From the NCBI RefSeq assembly GCF_001634365.1, contig NZ_CP014579.1, positions 992,001 through 1,056,000 on the forward strand: a stretch of DNA of 64,000 bases, given 5' to 3'. A program made the position numbers and the translations under genes. Positions 54,041-62,686 of the stretch are shown here, piece after piece. Position 1 is the first letter of the stretch. Each line of letters begins with the position of its first letter. The notes below the pieces were generated by a model. That model ran no database searches, was not told the origin of the DNA, and saw only the letters and a program-made list of their open reading frames with translations. The stretch is from Paraburkholderia phytofirmans OLGA172 (GTDB lineage Bacteria > Pseudomonadota > Gammaproteobacteria > Burkholderiales > Burkholderiaceae).

Positions 54041-54198
54041 CCGTTCCGCGCTAGTTACGCAAACTGAGAGATATTCCCATTGTTCTGCCACGGGCTCTTT
54101 CGTAGGAGAACAGCAACTTGTCCATTCGAGGCGGGTGAGTGAACTGGCCGGTGTCGCAGCCGTCGTCAGCCTGCAGGGGCGCTGTAAGCGTCATGCAT

Positions 54199-56370
54199 TC
54201 AGGCTTCGAACGGCTGAACACGACAGGCAATACCCTTCATGTGAGGAATACCCTGTTCGCGATCGAGGTGATCCTCGTCATCAGGGCATATCTGCGCATC
54301 GGCGAACTCCCATGCGCCCGAGAGTGTACCGTCCCCTTCCTCGCGTTCCGGTAGCCACCAGCCATGCGGCACACGGACAACGCCCTGAGGCATATCGGCG
54401 CGGATCGACGTCTTGAGCTTGACGCTCCCTTGAGGCGTGATAATAGACGCCCAATCACCTTCTGCGAGTCCCGAATTGGCAGCGTCCGCAGCGTGGATGA
54501 ACATGGTCGGATCCGGCTTTCGCGCACGGAGTGCCGCGATGTGACGATGGCCTGTCTGGAAGAATTCATCGTCTCTGACGCCCATGAACATAGTCAGCGG
54601 AAACGCCGGATTGGCGGGAGGCGCATCGCGCCAGTAGGGAAGTGGATCAAAGCCCAAATCGTCAAGCACTGAAGAGAAAAGCTCCACTCGGCCAGACGGG
54701 GTGGCAAAACCGGTTTCACGATACTTCTGATGCACGAAGGGCGGGGCATGGTATGGGTGTTTTTCGGCGAATGTGGCGAAGTCCATACCAAGTCGGTTCA
54801 GTCGATGGTCGAGCATTGCTTCATTCGATTCCCACGGAAAGTGCTCACCTAGGCCCATCCGTACCGCAAGGTCTCGCCAGAAGTCATAGACTGAATGGCA
54901 TTCACCCGGGGCATCGACGACCTTTTGCGACGGCCGGTAGATGGCGGTCCACCCGAAGCCGTCGGCGAGACAATTGCGTTCGAGCCAGGCGTCCCCCGGA
55001 AGAATATAGTCTGCTAGCTGAGCAGTGGGCGTGCGGAAATGCTCGACTGCCACGACCAGATCCTGATTAAGGATCGCCCGCTGGATCAGTTGCATATTCG
55101 CAAAGCTCATCAGTGTGTTATTGCCCAGCGTGAAGAATGCCTTGACGGGGTAGGGATCTCCATCGGCCATCGCGCGAAACGTGGCGGATGGGTTCGCCAT
55201 GTAGCATCCATTAATCAGATTTGGCCACTCATAGCCCCACACGCGTTTGGCGGGTTCCCGAAGGGCGGCCATTCCGCGATAGGTGAACAATGGATGAGTG
55301 GTAGAACCCAATTGCTTGGACTTCTGTGCGTCGGAGAGTACGTCGTGACGCTCCAGTTCCGATTCGTGAACGATATCAGGATGGAAGCCATGCAGGAGCT
55401 CCCCACCCGGTACGTCGAGGTTGCCACAGATCGCACGAAGAATGCACATCAGTCGGATTGCTGAGGTCGAATTGCGTTGCTGATCGGTGATCGGAGTCCA
55501 CGGAATGACTGCGGGCCCACTGGTGGCATACATGCGGGCTGCCTGTTGAATTAGAGCGACGGGCACACCCGTCAGTGCCGCAACACGCTCAAGCGGAAAC
55601 TCATTAACCCGCTCTCGGAGGGCGTCGAACCCAACGGTCCACTTCGCGACGAACTCCTTGTCATACAGTTCCTCGTCGAGGATAACCTTCAGCCAGCCAA
55701 GACACATTGCAGCATCGGATCCTGGTTTTAGTGGCAGCCAGAGATCTGCCTGCTCGGCATTCTCGCTTTTGCGTGGATCCAGAACGATCAGCTTTGCACC
55801 GCGCTGCTGGGCACGCCGGACTGCGTTGTAAACCGGTGTCCATGAATGCTGTTTCGGGTTGTGACCGAAGAGAACAATGCACTGCGTGTTGGGATAGTCA
55901 GGATAGGGATACCAGCCATAGACCAAACGGTTGACCGCAGCTGTGTTCCCAGCGCAAATCGCAACACCGCTGATCCAGTTGGGCGAACCAAGAAAATTCA
56001 TGAACCGGCGCCCTGCGCCGTTATCGGTCTGGGTGTTCCATTGGGAGGTTGACACAGCCAACGCTTCGGGACCATAACGGGCAACTACTTTTGAGAGGCG
56101 CTCGGCAATGTCGTCCAGAGCGGCATCCCAGGAAACCTCTTGCCACTTTCCCTCGCCCCGTGCGCCAACCCGCTTCAAGGGATGAAGTATCCGCTTTGGG
56201 TGAGCGAATCCTTGCGGCGCGTGCACTCCCTTCATGCAGATATTTGCGCGCAAGGGGCGAGGATCAATCGCTTTGACAGAAACATCTCCAACCTTTCCGG
56301 ACTCCGGAACTTCAGCTCGCACCTGACAATAGATATCGCATCCTGAACACAGCGCGCGTTTTTCCAACAT
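54199..56370 (-). CDS. Molybdopterin oxidoreductase, orphan catalytic subunit
   Basis: 723 residues, DMSO reductase superfamily. The [4Fe-4S] motif has Cys8, 11, 15 and 45 (LCSGCDIYC...NICMKG). Cys139 in SGVAICAGN is at the Mo-ligand position. Cofactor segments are IVLFGHNPKQHSW, VLDPRKSENAEQADLWLPL, the ADYILPGDAWLER block and the C-terminal dinucleotide domain. No Tat signal is present, so it is cytoplasmic. No iron-sulfur or membrane partner is adjacent, unlike most respiratory members; some hydratases and hydroxytransferases in this family also work alone or with little help. The ATG at 56370 follows promoter-operator module B. The reaction is unknown. Confidence 0.85.
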   Translation of the reverse strand: MLEKRALCSGCDIYCQVRAEVPESGKVGDVSVKAIDPRPLRANICMKGVHAPQGFAHPKRILHPLKRVGARGEGKWQEVSWDAALDDIAERLSKVVARYGPEALAVSTSQWNTQTDNGAGRRFMNFLGSPNWISGVAICAGNTAAVNRLVYGWYPYPDYPNTQCIVLFGHNPKQHSWTPVYNAVRRAQQRGAKLIVLDPRKSENAEQADLWLPLKPGSDAAMCLGWLKVILDEELYDKEFVAKWTVGFDALRERVNEFPLERVAALTGVPVALIQQAARMYATSGPAVIPWTPITDQQRNSTSAIRLMCILRAICGNLDVPGGELLHGFHPDIVHESELERHDVLSDAQKSKQLGSTTHPLFTYRGMAALREPAKRVWGYEWPNLINGCYMANPSATFRAMADGDPYPVKAFFTLGNNTLMSFANMQLIQRAILNQDLVVAVEHFRTPTAQLADYILPGDAWLERNCLADGFGWTAIYRPSQKVVDAPGECHSVYDFWRDLAVRMGLGEHFPWESNEAMLDHRLNRLGMDFATFAEKHPYHAPPFVHQKYRETGFATPSGRVELFSSVLDDLGFDPLPYWRDAPPANPAFPLTMFMGVRDDEFFQTGHRHIAALRARKPDPTMFIHAADAANSGLAEGDWASIITPQGSVKLKTSIRADMPQGVVRVPHGWWLPEREEGDGTLSGAWEFADAQICPDDEDHLDREQGIPHMKGIACRVQPFEA

Positions 56371-57068
56371 GATTTGTCTTCTCCAATGAAGCACACCTCG
56401 AAAGCCGTCGTATGTGCCGGTATTCCCTGGTGCTCGCCGAACTTGAAATATATGTGCGTACACACTTATTATAGAGCGATATCTTGCGCGTGCAAGTCCG
56501 CGAAGAAGAACTCACCCGATGACTCAGATGAAACGCGACTCGATGTTCGCGCTCACCGGGAGTCGAAATCCTGCACAGCGGCGCATGAAGATACGCCGAC
56601 CGAGGAATTACGCAACTGATGGAATGGGGTCAAGAAGAAGGGGGGGCAGGTGCCCTGCGAGATCAAAACGACGATCACGAAGGAGCATATCATTCGGCTG
56701 GGCAGAGCTATGGGCTTCACCGTGACATTGGCACAGGACGATCTTGATAAATTCTTTTGAAGGCGAAGTCTCGGGGATGCGCGCGCTCGTCCTCATTTTG
56801 CACGCGACCATTCTTGTTAATTTGCTGTCTTCGGCGCGATGCGGCAGACGCAATCGGTACGCGCTGGTACTCCGGCGTAGTTACGGGAGCGCCCTGTTGC
56901 ATTTGATTAGCATGTCCGCTCGCGACGTCCCAAGAAGATCATGGCACAGACTTCGATGCCTTCATGAGGTGCGGCATCAGATGGGCTGGGGGGGCGATTG
57001 CGGCGTGTCCGGAAAATCGAGCCCGACGGTCAGCCCGGGTCATGTGTTTTTCAGAGTGATTCTGCTGA
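56371..57068. other. Control region and gene-poor stretch
   Basis: About 700 bases. The first 130 contain the promoter of the molybdoenzyme gene. From 56625 to 56759 the plus strand has an in-frame tail reading CEIKTTITKEHIIRLGRAMG, then FTVTLAQDDLDKFF and stop, which looks like the end of a lost gene that I cannot name. The rest shows no gene. Confidence 0.4.
56451..56496 (-). promoter_or_regulatory. Promoter-operator module B (molybdopterin oxidoreductase)
   Basis: On the minus strand the operator TAAGTGTGTACGCACATA (56468-56451) matches module A at 13 of 18 positions, with the same 7-4-7 layout. The -10 TATAAT (56473-56468) again shares its last base with the operator. CTTGCA (56496-56491) is 17 bases further up as a weak -35. 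The start codon at 56370 is about 80 bases downstream of the operator. Confidence 0.7.
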
Positions 57069-57599
57069 CTACTGCAAAATATCCTCATGATTATCGCGAA
57101 CCACGTGGATGGTGTCGCGAAGGGCAGTACGCAGGCTGCGCCACTGCTCGGAACCGATGCACTTGAACAGCTCCTGCTGAGCCAGTGTCCACGCACCTTC
57201 GCTCTTGGCGATCGCGGACTGGCCTTTGGCGGTCACAATAATATTTCGAAATCGACGGTCCTCACCGACGGAATCAGTGAGGAATCCCTGCTTGATCAAA
57301 GGATCGATCAGGCGTGTAACGCTCGTTCTATCCATCAACATTGCGTGTGCTATCTGCTTCATGCCAGCAGGAGCCAAGACGTCGATATTTCGCAATAGCG
57401 TGAATTGCGCCATTGTCAAACCGGTGTCACGCAAATAGCTGTTGTACATTCCTGTTAGGAGACGCGACAGGCGATGCACGTCGAACAACGCACATTGCGT
57501 GAGGAGATCCTTGTCGTTATTTGGCAGAGGGCGCCGCTGACCGACCACCTTGCTCGTGCGTTCCTTCGCCGGGACTGCCTCTTTTAGCGCCTTCGCCAT
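57069..57599 (-). CDS. MarR-family transcriptional regulator
   Basis: 176 residues. The winged-helix core is MAQFTLLRNIDVLAPAGMKQIAHAMLMDRTSVTRLIDPLIKQGFLT, read here in outline, followed by the wing SVGEDRRFRNIIVTAKGQ. This is the MarR/SlyA pattern. The N-terminus has a basic 25-residue extension (KALKEAVPAKERTSKVVGQR). The start at 57599 has GAGGAAG upstream; the frame runs on to 57692 without similarity. It lies between modules B and C and is the best placed candidate for the repressor that binds them. Confidence 0.9.
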   Translation of the reverse strand: MAKALKEAVPAKERTSKVVGQRRPLPNNDKDLLTQCALFDVHRLSRLLTGMYNSYLRDTGLTMAQFTLLRNIDVLAPAGMKQIAHAMLMDRTSVTRLIDPLIKQGFLTDSVGEDRRFRNIIVTAKGQSAIAKSEGAWTLAQQELFKCIGSEQWRSLRTALRDTIHVVRDNHEDILQ

Positions 57600-57796
57600 A
57601 TTCACTTCCTCTCGCACTGCTGACATGCTCACGATCAATTCACACGTCAGGACGATTGTCAATCGATCGGCTTGGAGGTATTGCTGCGTCATAGGACAAA
57701 CTGCTTCGACCGCAAATTTCTATCGCTTCTCCGTCCGCAAAAGCGCCTCTTGCGACGATGCGCATGAGGCGTCAAGGACCAGCAGCTATCCGCATG

Positions 57797-57841
57797 TTGC
57801 GACGTTTGTCTTCGTCACGATTATAGGTGTATCCACACTTT
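57797..57841 (+). promoter_or_regulatory. Promoter-operator module C (orphan)
   Basis: TAGGTGTATCCACACTTT (57824-57841) has the same half-site TAGGTGT and an ACAC arm at the same 4-base spacing as module A. GATTAT (57819-57824) shares its last base with the operator, and TTGCGA (57797-57802) lies 16 bases before it, on the plus strand. No intact plus-strand gene follows; only a LysR fragment begins about 120 bases on. The original target seems deleted. Confidence 0.55.
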
Positions 57842-57961
57842 TTGCAAGGTGGAGTTTGCGACTCGTCCTGGATCATGCTGCAAACGCGGTGGCCATCCGT
57901 CACGCGGTTGCGACGCGCTGCGACATGGTCAGCCCAAGGCTCTAATCGTTTTCGATGTTGG

Positions 57962-58155
57962 CTGGCGGATCGACCGCAGGCCTCGGTATTGCACTCATCC
58001 CGAGACCATTGATCAAGGGGGAGTTGCGGCGTGGGGTACTCGTGCGTGTGTGCGACTACGAACACCCCAGCATGAATGCGTATTGTCTGATCTTTCCGGA
58101 CGACCACTCGGAGAACCCGGCACTCGTGACGTTTCGCGAATGGCTCGAAAGCGAA
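57962..58155 (+). pseudogene. LysR-type regulator, C-terminal fragment
   Basis: GSTAGLGIALIPRPLIKGEL, RRGVLVRVCDYEHPSMNAYC and LIFPDDHSENPALVTFREWL form the last 60 or so residues of a LysR effector domain (GLGIALLP and the terminal F-R-x-W motif). The open frame continues to 58320 in unconserved sequence. DNA-binding and most of the effector domain are missing, and the sequence before 57962 is unrelated. Confidence 0.8.
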
Positions 58156-58492
58156 ACGCTGCAAAATCAGGGGCGGAAACCGCGAAAGGACAAGCGCACC
58201 ACGGCGTCAATACCAGTGGAAAGCCCAAGTCCTTACGCTGCCGTTTCTGTCGCAAGCCGCGTCGCGAATCAAACCTCATCCGGTGGGTTCGGAGAGTGGT
58301 CAATGCCATCTCCACGTTGAGCGCCGGTAAGTAAGTGCGTCGTTTTTTTTTGCAGTCTTGTGGGGTTCCCTATCGACGCGATGACAGTCTCAAAGATCGC
58401 TCGCTCCACTGATGGCACTGTCTGAATTCCCTGTGTCAACTTTCTCCGCGTGGGAGTTGAAGAGAGATTGCTCCAGGCGCGTAGACCACTTC

Positions 58493-59020
58493 TTATCGCC
58501 AGTCGCCCATGGCAAGCATGTTGGCACCGACCATTGCAACAAATGCGTTGCGCAGTTGCTCCTGCGACAGCGAACACGAAGGGTCGGTACGTGCAATGTC
58601 CACAAATGTGGAAAACAATTGATCAACGCCATCCCGATACGCGTCGTTTAGGGCCTCGCTCGCATGATGTGGTGCAGCGTCCTGGCCGAGAGCCACCATT
58701 GGGCAACTCTGCTCAACGGGTTTTTTGCTGAGGTAGTACGTGACGAGCCGTTTCAGGGCACCCGAGAGTGGGCGGCCCTTCGGGAATGCCTTAGCCGTCC
58801 AGTTCTTCACAGATTGCGTGAACCCGGCCGAGCAGGCCTCCGAAATCAAGGCGTCCTTCGATGCAAAGTGATGGTAGAAGGCTCCCTGAGTCATCCCCAC
58901 GCGTGCCATGATCTCAGAGATGCCGGCCGCTGCAGCGCCACCGCAACGTACGATCGCGTCGGCCTCATCGAGTATCCGCTGTCGATTCTGTTGCGCCTGC
59001 TCTCGATTGGAACGCCCCAC
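58493..59020 (-). CDS. TetR-family regulator, slightly short at the C-terminus
   Basis: 175 residues. The helix-turn-helix is NRQRILDEADAIVRCGGAAA with IMARVGMTQGAFYHHFASKD. It is of the same subgroup as the regulator at 35481 (GAFY-x-HF; SCPMVALGQDAA resembles GCGICALAGEA). It stops at ANMLAMGDWR, where relatives continue for about 15-20 residues (as the other one does: VSMSRAVGDAALARDIL...), so the last helix is lost. It may still dimerise poorly. It is divergent from, and about 190 bases away from, a perfect 11-bp inverted repeat. Confidence 0.85.
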   Translation of the reverse strand: MGRSNREQAQQNRQRILDEADAIVRCGGAAAAGISEIMARVGMTQGAFYHHFASKDALISEACSAGFTQSVKNWTAKAFPKGRPLSGALKRLVTYYLSKKPVEQSCPMVALGQDAAPHHASEALNDAYRDGVDQLFSTFVDIARTDPSCSLSQEQLRNAFVAMVGANMLAMGDWR

Positions 59021-59520
59021 GATTGCACCACTCCTATTGCAAGAAACGATGGCCAGTTTGCCGGGAACACAACAAAATGGTCTCCAAACACGGCATTGCG
59101 GGTTTGCGACTCACTCTTCGCGATGTAGCTCGAATATTTTCGGTGCGCCGCGGCGCGCACCACACAGCTATCTGAGGTCGGGCTTGCCAAGTGTCGCAAG
59201 ATGCTCATAAAATACATTACGAGTAAAATGTATTTTACGCAAGGAAAGGGATCGGCGACTGAGCGTCGGATCTCAACTCTGGAAGTAGCTTTTCATGCTG
59301 AGCTGGGAACCGAAAATCACCGCAATGCATTGCATGTGGCATGGAATTGGGATATCGCGCATATTGATGCGAGATGCGACTTCGGCACAGTCACATGAGG
59401 CGTTACACGCTGCACCGGATATTGACAGTCCTACATATGCTCATGAGATTCTCACCACGGCTGAGTTGGTGGCCGCTATAAGATCATGAAGCTGATTACC
59501 TTAGCCACGGGTCGGTAACT
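59021..59520. other. Spacer between two TetR genes
   Basis: 500 bases with the inverted repeat at 59208-59237. The small open frames (for example 59201-59398 plus) have no family similarity. No target gene for the operator remains here. Confidence 0.4.
59208..59237. promoter_or_regulatory. Perfect 11-bp inverted repeat, likely TetR operator
   Basis: TAAAATACATT (59208-59218) and AATGTATTTTA (59227-59237) are separated by eight bases. The AT-rich perfect symmetry and its position upstream of the minus-strand TetR gene (58493-59020) suggest an operator with an overlapping promoter. Nothing recognisable is transcribed on the other side. Confidence 0.72.
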
Positions 59521-60198
59521 TTGAGCAAAGAGTACAACCTCAATCGGCGCGGAGGGGTAACGGCTAGGCGTGCCCAATCGGCCGACGCCTCTCCTCGAAA
59601 AGCCGGAGTGACATCACGGAGTACAAGGCGTACGACTGAGGAAGCACGTCGGATCATACTCGAAGTCGCGACGGCATTGCTGGCCAACAAATCTTATGAA
59701 TTACCAGGACTTGAGCGCCTGGCCGAGCAAGCGGGCGTGCATAAGATGACGATTTATCGCGCGTTCGGGTCGAGAGAAGGACTGGCAAGAGCATGCGCCG
59801 AGTGGCTATGCAAACAGGAAGCGGCGTTATGGACTCAGACGGTTAAGAATTGTCTCGATGCCACCGGATGCCGAATACGTGTGCTATTCACCATTGTTGC
59901 CGATCGTCTGCTTCGCGAAACGCCTACCGAATGCCGATTGCACATGCTTGCCCCTCATTTCGGGGATGCCTCCGATGACGTGTGTTCGACGCTCGAAGAG
60001 CGACGGCGCAACCTCTATGATTTGCTCCTCGAATTGACAAAGATTTCCGCTGCAAAAGAGTCCACCGCTCTCGCCGACGCGCTCTATCTCGTGTGGGAGG
60101 GTGCTGTCGTTCCTATCCGCTCTGAAGCCGAGAGGGTGCGCTTGGCCAGGAACCTGCCTGTAGTTGTCGATCGTCTTCTGAAAGCCTATTCAATATGA
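59521..60198 (+). CDS. TetR-family regulator
   Basis: 225 residues. A basic, Arg-rich N-terminal extension of about 38 residues precedes the helix-turn-helix TEEARRIILEVATALLANKS plus LAEQAGVHKMTIYRAFGSRE. The C-terminal domain is divergent (LHMLAPHFGDASDDVCSTLEERRRNLYDLLLEL). The start is uncertain: TTG 59521 opens the frame with no good ribosome site, and GTG 59608 is an alternative that keeps the whole DNA-binding domain. No partner gene is adjacent. Confidence 0.75.
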   Translation: MSKEYNLNRRGGVTARRAQSADASPRKAGVTSRSTRRTTEEARRIILEVATALLANKSYELPGLERLAEQAGVHKMTIYRAFGSREGLARACAEWLCKQEAALWTQTVKNCLDATGCRIRVLFTIVADRLLRETPTECRLHMLAPHFGDASDDVCSTLEERRRNLYDLLLELTKISAAKESTALADALYLVWEGAVVPIRSEAERVRLARNLPVVVDRLLKAYSI

Positions 60199-60873
60199 AC
60201 CCATCTCGCGATCATGGAAGCCTCGTTATGCCAGACAGCTTTTATGATCGGGGTGCCTTCAAGAACAATCGTTAGATCGCCGCAACCTCAACTTCTACAC
60301 AATCTTTTTGAGCGTGTGCCAGACGCGCTCCTCGGCGGCCGCGCTCGCTACCCACTCCATTCTTTGTCATTTCCTTGTCTCCTTGTGGTCACCCAATATC
60401 GGACCCAAGCGCAACAGGTACTACTATCATTGCGATAGCAATAACGTACAGATGCAGGTGAGTAGATGCCTGCCAGAGCGTCGAGCCGAAGCGACCCTGA
60501 ACCCGTGAGCGTCATGCGGATTTCGGTATTCCGCATCATCGCAACCGAGCAAACGAGGAACGCTTCGACCTTGGCGACAGATTCATAATCGGTCGGAGGA
60601 CACTTTTTTGAAGCACCCTCCGCTCGCACCGGTTGTGCGACTTCCGCCCCGCAACAGGTCATGACTCTACGCGCCCCTCGTCTTGCGTGAAAGCGTTCGC
60701 ACTTCAAGCGCATCCTGTGCCGCTTGATCTCAACTGCAGGCGTCCACAACGCCGGTCCAGTCCGAGTTGCGACCCCCTTTCATCCCCTTCCTGAAGGATC
60801 GGGCTTTCAGGTTGCGTTGAAGCAATGCAATTTTCAGGATGTGACGCGTGATACTAGATTGGGTCAACGCCGG
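60199..60873. other. Gene-poor stretch
   Basis: 675 bases between a TetR gene and the LysR gene. The frames on both strands (such as 60214-60438 plus and 60348-60749 minus) give translations without family similarity. I see no gene or strong signal. Confidence 0.4.
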
Positions 60874-61590
60874 CTATGACGTTGGGCTGCAGGATTGCCT
60901 CACGGCGGTTTCCACGAAGGCGCGAACGGCAGGAGACAGTTCCCGTCGTCTGCTCGCCAAAGCAAGATGAACGGGAAAATCGAAATCTGTGATTGATCTG
61001 AAGCACAGGCCGGGTTGCGCAATATTTCGCATCGATTCGGGTACGACGGAGACACCATAGCCGGCGGAAGCCAGACTTAGGCCGGATATGAAATCCTGGA
61101 CACGAGTGGCAACGACTCCCGACGGATACTGACGTCTGGGTCGTACGATGCCGACGTCGATCTCGCCACTGCCGAGCGCCTCGAACTGTCGAGGTGTCTC
61201 CATCGAAATCACTTCGATTCGGACATTCGGATGCGAGAGACGAAAATCTCGCAACATTCCAGACAAGACGCCGCTGGTCACTCCCGACGCAACAGAGCCA
61301 ATTCGCACAATGCCGGCGAGTCCTCTCGCTGCCAGTCGTCCGATCTGATCGGCGCGCTCAATATGCCGCAATGCGGCTACAGCCTCGGCGTGAAACAGCT
61401 TTCCTGCGTCAGTAAGCGCGACAGGCTGACGCTTGTTGCGGTTTAGCAGACGAACACCGAGGTCACGCTCGAGCCGTTGAATCTGGGTGCTCAACGCAGA
61501 CTGTGCGATTTTCAATCGATCTGCCGCGCGTGCGAAGTGCAACTCCTCAACCAGGGCAACGAAGTAACGGAGTTGACGGGCGTCGACCAT
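60874..61590 (-). CDS. LysR-type regulator with an in-frame deletion in the effector domain
   Basis: 238 residues instead of about 300. The N-terminal DNA-binding part is complete (ARQLRYFVALVEELHFARAA; LKIAQSALSTQIQRLERDLG). The effector domain starts normally (GIVRIGSVASGVTSGVLSGM; DVGIVRPRRQYPSGVVATRV), then jumps to QDFISGLSLASAGYGVSVVP. In relatives about 60 residues lie between these blocks, covering part of both subdomains. DNA binding may persist, but effector sensing should be damaged. It is divergent from the csiD-like gene, 94 bases away, so it was its regulator. Confidence 0.85.
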   Translation of the reverse strand: MVDARQLRYFVALVEELHFARAADRLKIAQSALSTQIQRLERDLGVRLLNRNKRQPVALTDAGKLFHAEAVAALRHIERADQIGRLAARGLAGIVRIGSVASGVTSGVLSGMLRDFRLSHPNVRIEVISMETPRQFEALGSGEIDVGIVRPRRQYPSGVVATRVQDFISGLSLASAGYGVSVVPESMRNIAQPGLCFRSITDFDFPVHLALASRRRELSPAVRAFVETAVRQSCSPTS

Positions 61591-61684
61591 TTAATCTGAA
61601 TCTCAGTACAAACATTCATCATTCAGGTCTGGATGGTATCAATAAAGAGCGCTTAAATGTAGCCTGATTCTTACGGAGAAGACG

Positions 61685-62611
61685 ATGGACGGATTGATGC
61701 TTGATGACACGATTTGCGCCTCGCGGAAAGGTTTCCTTGTTTCGCCGCACCCCACTCACCACCGGATCATGCATGTGACTGCTGACGTCGACGCGTTAGT
61801 TGGTTTCATCCAGGATGCCCAGGACATTGATGTTCAAAGTCTCGAATATGTGCCATTCATGCGCTATCACCTCGCTAACCTTCTGATCCAGCGACTCGGT
61901 GAGGGCTTTGCCAGAACGTTGATCCAACTAGCAAAGGACCGGCGATATGGCGGCTTCACAGTGGGACTTCAAGGTCTTTCAGACGATCCCGCCGACTTCG
62001 TAAAATTCGGCACGGCCGTTGCCCACGTTCTCGGTCCGTCGAACCACGACGCTATGTCGAGTACCTACTATGCACGTTTCCTTGTGAAACATACTGACAA
62101 TAGCGATTCATACCTCCGTCAGGCTTATCGGCTGTTCACCATGCACACCGATGGCACTTTTGTTAGCGAGGCGACGGACTGGCTGCTGATGATGAAGTTT
62201 GCCGAGAATAATGCATTCGGCGGCGAGTCGAGGTTTCTACATCTCGACGATTGGGAGGAGCGCGACTCGTTCGTGAATCACCATTACGGCACAAAGCCAT
62301 TCCTTTACAAGGCGCCCGGTTCGAAAAACGTGAGCGAAAAGGTTCAGCGCCCAATCTTCTTCCAAAGTGAGTTTGGTTTGTCGATTTCGTTTATCGACCA
62401 GTTCGTGCAACCCGCCAACCGAGACGAGGCAGCGTTCCTTCGCGCCCTTTCCGAGTCGATGGAAGCATCGAGCGGCACAAAGGAAGTTGTATTACCGGTG
62501 GGCGACCTGGTCGTTCTGAACAACTACTTCTACCTCCATGGTCGGGCGCCGTTCGAAACGAACGAAGCGTTGCACCGCGAGCTGATGCGGCAACGGGGCA
62601 TGTTCTCGTAG
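61685..62611 (+). CDS. csiD: CsiD/GlaH-like glutarate 2-hydroxylase
   Basis: 308 residues, PF08943 type Fe(II)/2-oxoglutarate-dependent oxygenase. It hydroxylates glutarate to L-2-hydroxyglutarate with decarboxylation of 2-oxoglutarate to succinate. The iron ligands are His154 and Asp156 (MHTDGTF) and His285 (YLHGRAPF), with Arg287 nearby to hold 2-oxoglutarate. VPFMRYHLANLL, YYARFLVKHTDNSDSYLRQA and WLLMMKFAENNAFGGES are family blocks. The ATG at 61685 has GGAGAAG at good spacing. It is followed after 75 bases by an FMN-dependent hydroxyacid dehydrogenase rather than the usual lhgO. Confidence 0.9.
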   Translation: MDGLMLDDTICASRKGFLVSPHPTHHRIMHVTADVDALVGFIQDAQDIDVQSLEYVPFMRYHLANLLIQRLGEGFARTLIQLAKDRRYGGFTVGLQGLSDDPADFVKFGTAVAHVLGPSNHDAMSSTYYARFLVKHTDNSDSYLRQAYRLFTMHTDGTFVSEATDWLLMMKFAENNAFGGESRFLHLDDWEERDSFVNHHYGTKPFLYKAPGSKNVSEKVQRPIFFQSEFGLSISFIDQFVQPANRDEAAFLRALSESMEASSGTKEVVLPVGDLVVLNNYFYLHGRAPFETNEALHRELMRQRGMFS

Positions 62612-62686
62612 GGTGAATTTTTTTGGAGGCTGCTGCCTCGCGTGGCGCGCCGCCATCGTGTGGGATGCGTTTTTGTGGAGAAACAG

